Source of the DNA: Pseudomonadales bacterium | Lineage (GTDB): Bacteria > Pseudomonadota > Gammaproteobacteria > Pseudomonadales > Pseudohongiellaceae | Direction of reading: 5' to 3' | Assembly: GCA_024234365.1 (NCBI GenBank) | Contig: JACKOK010000002.1 | Coordinates: 569,637-633,636, forward strand | Length of the DNA stretch: 64,000 nt | Shown: positions 52,205 through 60,668 of the stretch, in pieces | Layout: each line of letters opens with the position of its first letter | Numbering within the stretch: the stretch's first letter is position 1 | Made by a program: the position numbers and the translations under genes | The notes under the pieces: generated by a model | Databases searched by the model: none | The model's input: the letters and a program-made list of their open reading frames with translations, nothing else | What the model was told of the DNA's origin: nothing

Positions 52205-52403
52205 GAGCGCTCTCCCTTCGTTGTCATTGGCCTCGTGCAGGGGATGATAGCAGATGCGTGTTCACGCACCCGCATATAGCCAAATACTATATATAAATCA
52301 TTTTTTATTTCTTTGAGTTTGTAATACGGGCGTGTATGGTGCGCCTGCAATAGCCTGCCGTGACGTGCAGGACGCCATAAGATCAGGATTGGAGAGAGAA
52401 ACG

Positions 52404-53660
52404 ATGCGACAAAAATCAATACTTGGCGCTGCAATCGCCATCAGCCTGCTGCCGGTGACGGCATCAGCCACCAATGGATACTTCACTCACGGGATTGGGG
52501 CTCGCTCGCTGGCCGTGGCCGGTGTTGGCGTGGCTTTGCCCCAAGATGGGCTGGCCGCCGCGATCAACCCCGCTGGCATTGCCCGGCTGGGCAACCGTCT
52601 TGACCTGGGTGTGAGCCTGTTCCGCCCCTCGCGTGGTGCGCAGATCAGCGGCAATCTCGCGGGGGCCGATGGCCGTTTCGATGGCGATGACACGGAAAAT
52701 TTCGTGATTCCCGAACTGGGCTATGTGCGTCAGCTTTCCGAGGCGCTGACAGTGGGTGTGGCCGTATACGGCAACGGCGGCATGAACACGGACTACGGGA
52801 CAAACCCCTTCGCACCCTTTGGCTCCACCGGTTCTGCCGGCGTAAACCTGGAGCAGCTCTTTATCACTCCCTCGTTGGCTTATCAGCTGAATGAAAACAA
52901 CAGCCTGGGGGTCGCGGTGACCTATGCCCACCAGCGTTTCGAGATGAAAGGTGTCGGCGCCTTTGACAACCCCTTCTTCTCCGCAGCGCCCGGCTATGTC
53001 AGCAATATGGGCGAGGATTCCGGCAATGGCTGGGGCCTGAAACTCGGTTGGCTGGGGCAGATCACCTCCACCCTGAGCCTGGGCGCCAGCTGGTCGTCCG
53101 ATTTTGATATGGCCGAGTTCAGCGCTTACCGTGGCCTGTTTGCGGAGCAGGGTGGTTTCGATATCCCCTCCACCTATTCCCTTGGGCTGAGCTGGCAGGC
53201 GGCTCCCGCGCTGACCCTGGCGGCCGACTGGCAGAAGATTCTCTACAGCGAAGTCGCCTCCGTGGGCAACCCACTGCAGAACCTGCTGACGGGCAATCCG
53301 CTGGGCAGCGATAACGGCGGCGGCTTTGGCTGGAATGATATTGCGGTCGTCAAGCTTGGGGCTGTGTATGCCTACAGCGATAGCATCACTCTGCGTGCCG
53401 GGGTTAGCCGTGCGGATCAGCCGATTCCGCGCTCCGAGACCTTCTTCAACATTCTGGCACCGGGCACGGTGCGTGATCACCTCAGCCTGGGGGCAAGCTG
53501 GAAGAGCAGCGAACGCGGCGAGTGGAGCGTCAGCTATACCCATGCCCTGCGCGAAAGCGTACGCGGCCAGGGTTCCATTCCAATGGCCTTCGGCGGTGGG
53601 GAGGCGAATGTGCACCTGAAGGAAGACGTGTTTACCGTGGCTTACAGCTTCTCGCTGTAA
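52404..53660 (+). CDS. OmpP1/FadL-family outer-membrane transport protein
   Basis: A 418-residue barrel from ATG 52404 (GGAGAGAG upstream; the earlier open frame is not used). Signal peptide ends ATASA, and the mature N-terminus is the FadL hatch type (TNGYFTHGIGARSLAVAGVGVALPQDGLAAAINPAG). Barrel strands follow, and the protein ends in aromatic FTVAYSFSL. It moves long-chain fatty acids or other hydrophobic compounds across the outer membrane. It has its own terminator downstream. Confidence 0.9.
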   Translation: MRQKSILGAAIAISLLPVTASATNGYFTHGIGARSLAVAGVGVALPQDGLAAAINPAGIARLGNRLDLGVSLFRPSRGAQISGNLAGADGRFDGDDTENFVIPELGYVRQLSEALTVGVAVYGNGGMNTDYGTNPFAPFGSTGSAGVNLEQLFITPSLAYQLNENNSLGVAVTYAHQRFEMKGVGAFDNPFFSAAPGYVSNMGEDSGNGWGLKLGWLGQITSTLSLGASWSSDFDMAEFSAYRGLFAEQGGFDIPSTYSLGLSWQAAPALTLAADWQKILYSEVASVGNPLQNLLTGNPLGSDNGGGFGWNDIAVVKLGAVYAYSDSITLRAGVSRADQPIPRSETFFNILAPGTVRDHLSLGASWKSSERGEWSVSYTHALRESVRGQGSIPMAFGGGEANVHLKEDVFTVAYSFSL

Positions 53661-53680
53661 AGCCCACCGCGCATTACCCA

Positions 53681-53722
53681 GGGCCATCAGCCGGGCATGC
53701 CCCGTGCTGTTGGCCCTTTTTT
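53681..53722 (+). terminator. Intrinsic terminator after the FadL-like gene
   Basis: GGGCCA...TGGCCC long stem with inner CAGC/GCTG and GGGC/GCCC pairs, followed by six T. Confidence 0.85.
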
Positions 53723-53843
53723 ATTGCCCCGGATTGAAGTGGCGGTGATAAACTGCCCCTGCCTGCGGTCTTTTTCAGTCAGTCGCCGAAGAAGTTGCGC
53801 GAGCCCGGCTCACAACAACAAGAACAAGGATTGGAGATTACAG

Positions 53844-56006
53844 ATGAAGACTGTCTGTGCACGGCCGTTTGTCCGCAGGGGAATTTCCCTGGCGCTGGGG
53901 ATCGCATTGATGCCGGCCGCATGGGGGCAGGCAACTCCCGACCCCGACAATTCCACCCTGCGTTACCCTGCGGCGTATTTCGCCGAATTCGAACCCGTTT
54001 CCGTCAACGACATGCTCAACCAGATTCCGGGCATCAGCCTGGCGCTGGATGCCAATAGCGGGGGTTCGAGTACCAGCCTTAATGCCAATAATCGTGGTCT
54101 CGGGGCCAGCTCGCAGATTCTGATTGATGGCAAGCGCCTTGCGGGCAAGGCCAATGAGGCAAGCGAGCAGCTCAGCCGCATTGCCGCCGCGCAGGTGGAT
54201 TACATCGAAATCATCCGTGGCACCTCCAGTGAGCTGGATGTGCGCAACAGCGGCCAGATCGTCAATATCGTGCTGGTAAAAGGTGCCTCCCGCAGCAGCC
54301 TGGCGGCGGAAATGGGCGTCAATCATTTCCACGATGGCAGTTTCAAACCGGATGCCCTGCTGGCCTACAGCGGGCAGAGCGGCGCACTGGACTATCGCCT
54401 GTCTGCCGCCATGAAATCGGGTTTTGAGGTGATGGAGAGTCGTGAGCTGAGCCTGCACCCGGACCTGCGTTTCAACGATGCGATTGCCTATGAGCGTATC
54501 CGCGATGAGACCGACTTCACGCTGAATGCCAATCTTGCCTACCAGGCCAGCCCTGCCGATCGCATTGCCCTGAACATGCTCTACAACGAGGCCGACCCAC
54601 CCGCGGATCTGCTGCGTGCCACCACCGATTTCAACCGCTCGCCAGCCATCATCCGCTATGAACGTGAAGATCTACCCTCGACACTGGACAACTGGGAGCT
54701 GGGGGGCGACTACGAACACGGCTTTGCCGGTGGTGGACGCTACAAGGCCCTGTTCATCGTCAACGAGAAGAACGAGCACACCACGCGGGAGCGTTATCTC
54801 TCTGCGACGCTTGGTGGTGTGGAAAGCAAGAACCTGTATCTGGACACCCGCAGCCGCTATCGCGAACGCATTGTGCGGACCTCCTATACCTGGAATCTTG
54901 CCGAGGGGCAGGGCATGGAAGTGGGCGTGGAGCGGGCGCAAACCATTCAGGATTCAGCCCTGAAACGCGGGCTGGCATTGCCCGGTACGCCTTCACCGGA
55001 TTACGGGGGGCTGGTGCCGGTGCCTCAACCAAATGCGGTGTCAACGGTGGAGGAAATCCGCTACGAAGTGTTCGGCGTGCACAACTGGCAGATCAACTCC
55101 CGGCTGTCGCTGGAAAGCTCCCTGATTACGGAGTTCTCTGAAATCTCCCAGACGGGAGATGTGCAAAACACCCGGGATTTCCGTTTTCTCAAGCCCAAGT
55201 TTGACCTGCGTTACGATATCAGTCGCTCGTTCCAGTTTCGTGCCAGCATCGACAAGTTTGTTTCCCAGTTAAGCTTCGCGGATTTTTCCGCCAACGTGAA
55301 CAATCGCGACGACGATCAGGACACCGTGGCAGGAAACCCGGAACTGGAGCAGGAGCAGTGGTGGCGCTATACCTTTAATCTGGATTACCGCCTGCCTAAT
55401 GATGGTGGGGCGCTGAACTCCCGTGTGTTCTATTACGAGATCGACAATGCCATTGGCAAGATCGACATCTCGCCCTCTGCCAGCAGGCTGGTGAGCACCA
55501 ATGGCAATGTGGGCGATGGCAAGGTGTACGGGGTGAATCTGGATGCCAGTATCCGTTTGGGAATGATTGGGTTGCCGGGTGGGCTGCTGACGGCGGGAGT
55601 ACTGCTGCAGGACTCCCTCATCGATGACCCGCTGATAGGCATGGAGCGGCGCATTGTGCCCTTCGACCGTGGCAATGTGCGCCTGGGGTTTCGCTACGAT
55701 ATTCCGGCCTGGAGCCTGAATTACGGCTTCAATTACCGCGATGGCATCGACGGCAACCGCCCCTTCTGGGACATCGACAATGTGCTGTTCCTGGGCTCCA
55801 ACAGCTACCTGAACGTGTTTGCGGAGAAAGTGGGCTTTGGTGGCTTGAGCTATCGGCTGGAGCTCAACAACCTGCTGAACCACGAATCCTGCCGCGAACG
55901 CCGCCGCTTCAACGGCTACCTGCGCGATGGTGATGTGCGGGAGATCGAACGCTCCTGCACCGAGGTGGGCACACAGCTTGCGTTCAGGGTGAGGGGAACC
56001 TTCTAA
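53844..56006 (+). CDS. TonB-dependent receptor-like outer-membrane protein (paralogue 2)
   Basis: 720 residues from ATG 53844 after GGAGATTACAG. Signal peptide ends near AWGQA. Plug: FAEFEPVSVNDMLNQIPGISLALDA, ILIDGKRLAGKANEASEQLSRI, QVDYIEIIRGTSSELDVRNSGQ. The barrel strands parallel those of the 34616-36778 gene throughout, and the end is again RVRGTF. The two proteins have the same length. The Gly-rich plug insert of paralogue 1 is replaced by Ser/Asn (SGGSSTSLNANNRG). Substrate unknown. Confidence 0.85.
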   Translation: MKTVCARPFVRRGISLALGIALMPAAWGQATPDPDNSTLRYPAAYFAEFEPVSVNDMLNQIPGISLALDANSGGSSTSLNANNRGLGASSQILIDGKRLAGKANEASEQLSRIAAAQVDYIEIIRGTSSELDVRNSGQIVNIVLVKGASRSSLAAEMGVNHFHDGSFKPDALLAYSGQSGALDYRLSAAMKSGFEVMESRELSLHPDLRFNDAIAYERIRDETDFTLNANLAYQASPADRIALNMLYNEADPPADLLRATTDFNRSPAIIRYEREDLPSTLDNWELGGDYEHGFAGGGRYKALFIVNEKNEHTTRERYLSATLGGVESKNLYLDTRSRYRERIVRTSYTWNLAEGQGMEVGVERAQTIQDSALKRGLALPGTPSPDYGGLVPVPQPNAVSTVEEIRYEVFGVHNWQINSRLSLESSLITEFSEISQTGDVQNTRDFRFLKPKFDLRYDISRSFQFRASIDKFVSQLSFADFSANVNNRDDDQDTVAGNPELEQEQWWRYTFNLDYRLPNDGGALNSRVFYYEIDNAIGKIDISPSASRLVSTNGNVGDGKVYGVNLDASIRLGMIGLPGGLLTAGVLLQDSLIDDPLIGMERRIVPFDRGNVRLGFRYDIPAWSLNYGFNYRDGIDGNRPFWDIDNVLFLGSNSYLNVFAEKVGFGGLSYRLELNNLLNHESCRERRRFNGYLRDGDVREIERSCTEVGTQLAFRVRGTF

Positions 56007-56024
56007 GGAAGCTCTCTCGTGGAG

Positions 56025-56045
56025 CAGGGGGGCATTGCCCCCCTG
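56025..56045. terminator. GC-rich hairpin between convergent genes
   Basis: CAGGGGGGC-att-GCCCCCCTG, nine perfect pairs, between the receptor stop and the stop of the opposite hypothetical gene. No U tract, so termination is inferred from position and strength. Confidence 0.5.
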
Positions 56046-56051
56046 TCACCG

Positions 56052-56669
56052 TCACTGGCCGATTCGCAGGCCCAGAATCAGATTGCTACCTACCCCATTG
56101 ACCCCGCCCGGCGCGGCCGGGTTGCCGAAACTCCCCCCCTGTGCGCTGCCCAGCACGCCACCATCGCTACTGACGGTCAGCAGAACCGAGGCGGGTGCGC
56201 CGTTGGGCGTTATTTCCACCGCAGAACCATTCTGCACATAGGTGAAATTTATCAGGCTGGGGCCGCTGCAGCCCGGGGATGAATCGATCTGTGCCGGGCT
56301 GGTACCAAACTCGCTCAGTTGCTGGCTGAGGCATTCGTCGATACTCCAGCTGCCCGTGTTGTCCGTATTGAAGATCAGTGTGCGCACGCGTGAGGCGATT
56401 GTCTGAAAATGCCCGACATTCGGGGCGTTGAGCACACCAAAGCCGTTGCCGATCAGAAAGGTGGTGTAGACCGAGCCTGCAACGTCCGCCGTTGTGCTCT
56501 GCAGTTCAGATAAAGCCAGTTCCAATTGCTCGATGCGTGCCAGCAACTCCTTGCTGCCCAGGGCCGCGCCACTCTTGCTGCTTTTCTCGTCCTTCGCCAG
56601 TACAGAGGCCGATGCGGGTAGCAGGGTGGCGAGTATCAATACCATTGCCAGTTTTTTTGCTTTTCTCAT
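56052..56669 (-). CDS. Secreted hypothetical protein with coiled-coil start
   Basis: 205 residues. Signal peptide (LAMVLILATLLPASASVLA). A Lys/Ser-rich linker and a short amphipathic helix (LARIEQLELALSELQSTTADVAG) follow. A beta-rich, Gly/Asn-rich domain comes next (LINFTYVQNGSAVEITPNGAPASVLLTVSSDGG) and two Cys (DECLSQ, SPGCSGP) that could form a disulfide. I recognise no family. It converges on TonB-receptor paralogue 2 and is divergent from the next receptor. Could be a surface or matrix protein. Confidence 0.65.
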   Translation of the reverse strand: MRKAKKLAMVLILATLLPASASVLAKDEKSSKSGAALGSKELLARIEQLELALSELQSTTADVAGSVYTTFLIGNGFGVLNAPNVGHFQTIASRVRTLIFNTDNTGSWSIDECLSQQLSEFGTSPAQIDSSPGCSGPSLINFTYVQNGSAVEITPNGAPASVLLTVSSDGGVLGSAQGGSFGNPAAPGGVNGVGSNLILGLRIGQ

Positions 56670-56926
56670 GGGACTCTCCTGTTAAATGCGCTTGTTGTAA
56701 TGGGCGTTGCCGGAAGCGGGGCCGGGTATCGCCTTCCGTGATATTGCGCCTGCGAGGATTGGCCGCGCCATACCGCAATCAGGGTATTTTTAACAAAGTT
56801 ATGAGGACTGGTGTCACTGTAAAGAAAACGACATGAGTCCGTAATCGGCTTGTCATCTGTGCGTCCTAAAGTGGGGGAAAAATAACTTCTCGCCAGTTCC
56901 GGCAATTCCCACAGGAGATAGACCGC

Positions 56927-59422
56927 ATGACAAACCCGCATTTTGCCCCCGGCAATGTGAAACCACTGGCCGCGCTGATTTCCCTGCTGCTTGTCAGCAG
57001 CACCGTGAGTGCTCAATCATCCGAAATTGAAGAAGTCGTCGTCAGGGCAACCCCGATTCGTGACAGCCAGCTGGCCGCGCTGGAAGCCAAGCGCAATGCG
57101 CTGAACATGGCCGATGTGGTGTCTGCCGACACCATTGGGCGCTTTCCCGACCAGAACCTGGCCGATTCCCTGGGCCGTCTGCCCGGCCTGGCCATCGAAC
57201 GTGACCAGGGCCAGGCCCGCTTTATCAATCTGCGCGGTGCCCCTTTCCGTTACACCAGCATCGCCTTTGATGGCATTGACGTGCCGGGTGCCGAGAACGG
57301 CCGTATTCCCCGCTTCGACAGCTTTCCATCGGTGATTACCAGCCGTGTGGAAGCCAACAAGGCCATGCTGCCGAGCATGCCGGGAGACTCCATTGCCGGG
57401 TATATCAATATCCATACCTTCAACCCGTTTGATCGTGAAGGATTGGCCGTCAATGTGGACCTTGGTAACGGACAGCAAAGCCTGGGCAACGGCGATATGG
57501 AGCGCACGGGTCTGCGTGCCTCCTGGTCCAATGAACAGTTCGGTGCCGTGCTGTTCGCCTCGCACAACAGCCGCGACCAGATTACCGACAACCGCGAATA
57601 CGATCTGGAAACGGATGCCAATGGCGATGTGATCGTGCACGAGCTGGATTTCCGCAGTTACAAGGTGACGCGTGAAGACTCCGCCCAAGGAGGGCGTTTT
57701 GAGTGGCGCGGAGAAGGGGCGGTAGAAAGCGTGTTCCTGTCCACCCTGTACAGCGAGTTCATCGACTCGGAAGAACGCAATCAGTACGTCGTGGCACTTC
57801 CTGGTTTGAGTGGCAACAAAGGTTTTGCCCCTACCAATGCCGTGTCGCGTCTTCTGGAAGACGGCCAGTACGACAACTCCACCTTCACCAACACACTGGG
57901 CACGAACCTCGCCCTGGGAGATTGGTATGTGGAGGCGCGCCTGAGCAACACCGAAACCGAGCGTAATCAGGACTTGCCGATTGCCTACGACATTGGCCTT
58001 GCCGGTGCGGCCTACGATGTGTCCGACATCGAAGACCCCCAGCTGGTGTTGACCGCCATGGGGACGAACAATCCGATCACTCCGGGCCAGATCAACTACA
58101 AGGTGCGTAATCTCGGGCTGTTTATTGACGATGTGCTCGATAACGATGCCGATAAATTCAAACTGGATGCGGAGCGTGAAACTGCTCTGTTCGGCACCAC
58201 GACCTTCCTGCGTTTCGGCCTGCAACAGGATTCCAAAGAGGCGCAGGGCTACAGCACCATTGCCTACGGGGCCTCGCCCCTTGCCGTGGGTATCGACCCG
58301 GAACAGTACAACACCGGCAAACGCTGGGATTCGCTGACGAGTAACAGCATCGGCGGCAGTTATTACGACAACGTGGGCCTGCGCAAGGCCTGGCAGGCGT
58401 CTGCGGCGTGGATGACCCCGACACCGGCAGACAGTGAGCGGATCTATATCGAGGAAGACGTCACCTCGCTGTATGCCATGGCAACCCTGGAATACGACTG
58501 GGGTAATGTGGTGCTGGGCGCTCGCAATGAAACAACGGATTACAGCAGCCGTGGCACCATCAACGGGGCGGCGATCTCCGTGTCCGATGATTTCAACAAC
58601 TTCCTGCCCAGCGCGCACCTGAACCTCAATCTGCGCGAAGACCTCAAGTTCCGTCTTTCTGCCACTACCGGCCTCAGCCGACCCACCTACAATGAGTGGC
58701 GCGCGGCGGCCTCGGTGGACGTGATCAACAAGAAGGTACGTGGTGGCAACCCGACTCTGCAACCGGAAGAAACCGTGGGGCTGGATGCCTCGCTGGAATG
58801 GTATTTTGCCCCCGCCGCTATCCTCGCTGCCGGTGCCTTCACTCGCAGCATCGACAACGTGATTTACGCCGATGTCAGCGTGATTGACGGCGGTCTTTAC
58901 ACCCCGGCCGGTGCTGGCCAGATGTGGGAATACAACGGGACGGTGAATGGCAAGGACGGCAAGATGACCGGGCTGGAGCTGAACCTCATCACCGAGATCA
59001 GCGACATCCTCGACGCAGTGCCGCAAGGCATGGGCTTCAGTGCCAACATCACCTTCCTGGACAGTGAGTTCACCGGCATTCATGGACAGACATTCAATCT
59101 GCCGGGGACTTCCGACCTGCTGTACAACGCGTCGATTTACTACGAGAACTACGGTTTCTCTGCACGCCTGAACTATCAGTACCGGGATGAGTGGATTTCT
59201 CCGATCGAGAGCCCGGACGAAGTGTGGGGGGAGCAGCAGCGCGTGGATCTGTCGCTCTCCTACCAGCTTCCCTATGAGCTCAATGGTGCCAGCATGTCGG
59301 TTTACCTCAATGGCAATAACCTGACGGACGAGGTGGACCTGCGCTACGCCGGCAATGGCACGGTCAACCAACGTGAGAGCTATGGCCGCAGCTATCTGAT
59401 GGGTGTTCGCATCGGTTTCTGA
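56927..59422 (+). CDS. TonB-dependent receptor, TIGR01782 (Xanthomonas/Caulobacter) type
   Basis: 831 residues. Signal peptide ends SSTVSAQ, followed by a TonB-box-like EIEEVVVRATPI. The family hallmarks are FPDQNLADSLGRLPGLAIERDQGQARFINLRG (about 67-98) and SMPGDSIAGYINIHTFNPFDR. A large barrel ends in YLMGVRIGF. Such receptors usually import sugars, oligosaccharides or other organic nutrients in clusters with degradative enzymes. The next gene encodes a secreted phosphatase, so a phosphorylated substrate is a reasonable guess. A terminator lies between them. Confidence 0.92.
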   Translation: MTNPHFAPGNVKPLAALISLLLVSSTVSAQSSEIEEVVVRATPIRDSQLAALEAKRNALNMADVVSADTIGRFPDQNLADSLGRLPGLAIERDQGQARFINLRGAPFRYTSIAFDGIDVPGAENGRIPRFDSFPSVITSRVEANKAMLPSMPGDSIAGYINIHTFNPFDREGLAVNVDLGNGQQSLGNGDMERTGLRASWSNEQFGAVLFASHNSRDQITDNREYDLETDANGDVIVHELDFRSYKVTREDSAQGGRFEWRGEGAVESVFLSTLYSEFIDSEERNQYVVALPGLSGNKGFAPTNAVSRLLEDGQYDNSTFTNTLGTNLALGDWYVEARLSNTETERNQDLPIAYDIGLAGAAYDVSDIEDPQLVLTAMGTNNPITPGQINYKVRNLGLFIDDVLDNDADKFKLDAERETALFGTTTFLRFGLQQDSKEAQGYSTIAYGASPLAVGIDPEQYNTGKRWDSLTSNSIGGSYYDNVGLRKAWQASAAWMTPTPADSERIYIEEDVTSLYAMATLEYDWGNVVLGARNETTDYSSRGTINGAAISVSDDFNNFLPSAHLNLNLREDLKFRLSATTGLSRPTYNEWRAAASVDVINKKVRGGNPTLQPEETVGLDASLEWYFAPAAILAAGAFTRSIDNVIYADVSVIDGGLYTPAGAGQMWEYNGTVNGKDGKMTGLELNLITEISDILDAVPQGMGFSANITFLDSEFTGIHGQTFNLPGTSDLLYNASIYYENYGFSARLNYQYRDEWISPIESPDEVWGEQQRVDLSLSYQLPYELNGASMSVYLNGNNLTDEVDLRYAGNGTVNQRESYGRSYLMGVRIGF

Positions 59423-59432
59423 TGCTCAGGAG

Positions 59433-59468
59433 CGCCGGGTGACACTTTGTTTCCCGGCGTCTTTTTTT
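59433..59468 (+). terminator. Intrinsic terminator after the TIGR01782 receptor
   Basis: CGCCGGG-N13-CCCGGCG followed by T, C and seven T. Confidence 0.85.
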
Positions 59469-59498
59469 CTCAACATACAATATTTTCAAAGGTGTCTT

Positions 59499-60383
59499 AT
59501 GACTCGAATTCTTCGCAATGCCACGGCGTTTTTCGCCCTGTGGATGGTGCTCGTGCAGGCGGCTGTTGCCGATGATGCGCTGCTGTCCAGCTATGAAAAA
59601 CTGCTGCCTCTTGAGGGGGGTTCCAATTTTCGTGATATGGGTGGCTACGCCGCTGTCGATGGTAAATCCGTGGTGCGTGGCAAGCTGTTCCGCTCCGGCG
59701 CTCCGAGCAGTCTGACTCAAAAGGACATGGCCTATCTCGACCGGTTCGATTTCGATGCCATCGTCGACCTGCGTTCCTCTGAGGAACTGGATCTGTTCCC
59801 CAACCGCTGGGCGCAGCAGTCCCGTATTCATTACCTGAACGTAGATTACAGTATTTTCCAGCTGATGGGAGATCCGCGCGAGGTCACGGCGGAACAGATG
59901 CAGGCGCAGATGGACCCGGAGGCCATGTACCGCAATTTCCCCACCATGCTCAAGCCGCAACTGACGCTGTATCTGGACAGCCTGCTGCAGTCTGATGGCC
60001 CGGTGCTGGTGAACTGCTCCGCGGGCCAGGACCGCACGGGTGTTGCCACGGCAGTGATCCTCACCCTGTTGGGCGTGGACCGTGACACGATTCTGCAGGA
60101 TTACCAGCTCTCCACTCAGTTCCGTCGCCCGGCGGTAGAACGTGGCAATGTGGACCTGGCAGAAGCCGCCAAAACCAATGCCTTTGCCGCGATGATGCTG
60201 AGCTATGCCGGGGCGGAAGAGGAGGTGGCCCAGCCGCTGGTGCTGGCCGATGGCACGCCCTTCCTGTTCTTCGCGCTGGACGAGATCGATCAGACCTGGG
60301 GTTCCGTTGCAGCCTATGCTGAGGCAGAGCTCGGGCTGGACAAGAGCGAACTGGCACAACTGCGATCCAAGTACCTCGATTGA
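59499..60383 (+). CDS. Exported tyrosine-phosphatase-family protein (Y_phosphatase3-like)
   Basis: 294 residues from ATG 59499. Signal peptide ends LVQAAVA. The domain starts at GGSNFRDMGGYAAVDGKSVVRGKLFRSGA, has VDLRSSEELDLFPNRW, and carries the P-loop VNCSAGQDRTG with Cys173 and Arg179. The residue before the catalytic Cys is Asn172 instead of the usual His. Periplasmic members act on phosphotyrosine, phosphoinositides or inositol phosphates. It follows the TIGR01782 receptor by 76 bases but is separated from it by a terminator. Confidence 0.85.
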   Translation: MTRILRNATAFFALWMVLVQAAVADDALLSSYEKLLPLEGGSNFRDMGGYAAVDGKSVVRGKLFRSGAPSSLTQKDMAYLDRFDFDAIVDLRSSEELDLFPNRWAQQSRIHYLNVDYSIFQLMGDPREVTAEQMQAQMDPEAMYRNFPTMLKPQLTLYLDSLLQSDGPVLVNCSAGQDRTGVATAVILTLLGVDRDTILQDYQLSTQFRRPAVERGNVDLAEAAKTNAFAAMMLSYAGAEEEVAQPLVLADGTPFLFFALDEIDQTWGSVAAYAEAELGLDKSELAQLRSKYLD

Positions 60384-60404
60384 AGCCCACTACCCCCCCT
60401 TCCT

Positions 60405-60477
60405 GTAGGAGCTTGCCCTGCAAGCGATTCCTCCGGTTTGCTTTGATACCCCAATCGCCGGCAGGGCCGGCTCCCAC
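60405..60477. repeat. REP inverted pair
   Basis: Plus-oriented copy 60405-60428 (GTAGGAGCTTGCCCTGCAAG... core) and minus-oriented copy 60454-60477 (CTCCCAC foot variant). Located 21 bases after the phosphatase stop. The 285-base gap 60384-60668 holds this pair and the katG promoter region. Confidence 0.85.
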
Positions 60478-60577
60478 AGGCTAAAGGCTTCCCGTCATCC
60501 CTTCGGGGAATTCTATGACCATGATTAATTTAAAGACTTGGATGCTCTCTTTTCAGGCCGATAGACTCTGCTCCAGT

Positions 60578-60592
60578 TGAGAATGATTCCGG
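60578..60592. promoter_or_regulatory. Weak Fur/PerR-like site upstream of katG
   Basis: TGAGAATGATTCCGG matches the first half of a 7-1-7 Fur box (TGATAAT-n-ATTATCA) well and the second half poorly. It lies about 75 bases before the katG ATG, a plausible operator position. OxyR control would be the alternative. Confidence 0.3.
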
Positions 60593-60668
60593 ATTGCAAG
60601 GCAACTGACACAGACAATCCGCAATGACGTGTTTCCCCGCAAACTGAGCCAGAGATAAGGAGAGTACG

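Noticed and set aside
57017..59371. A 784-codon open frame on the minus strand opposite the TIGR01782 receptor
   Set aside because: Antisense shadow with low-complexity His/Gln/Val-rich translation; the plus-strand receptor is clear.
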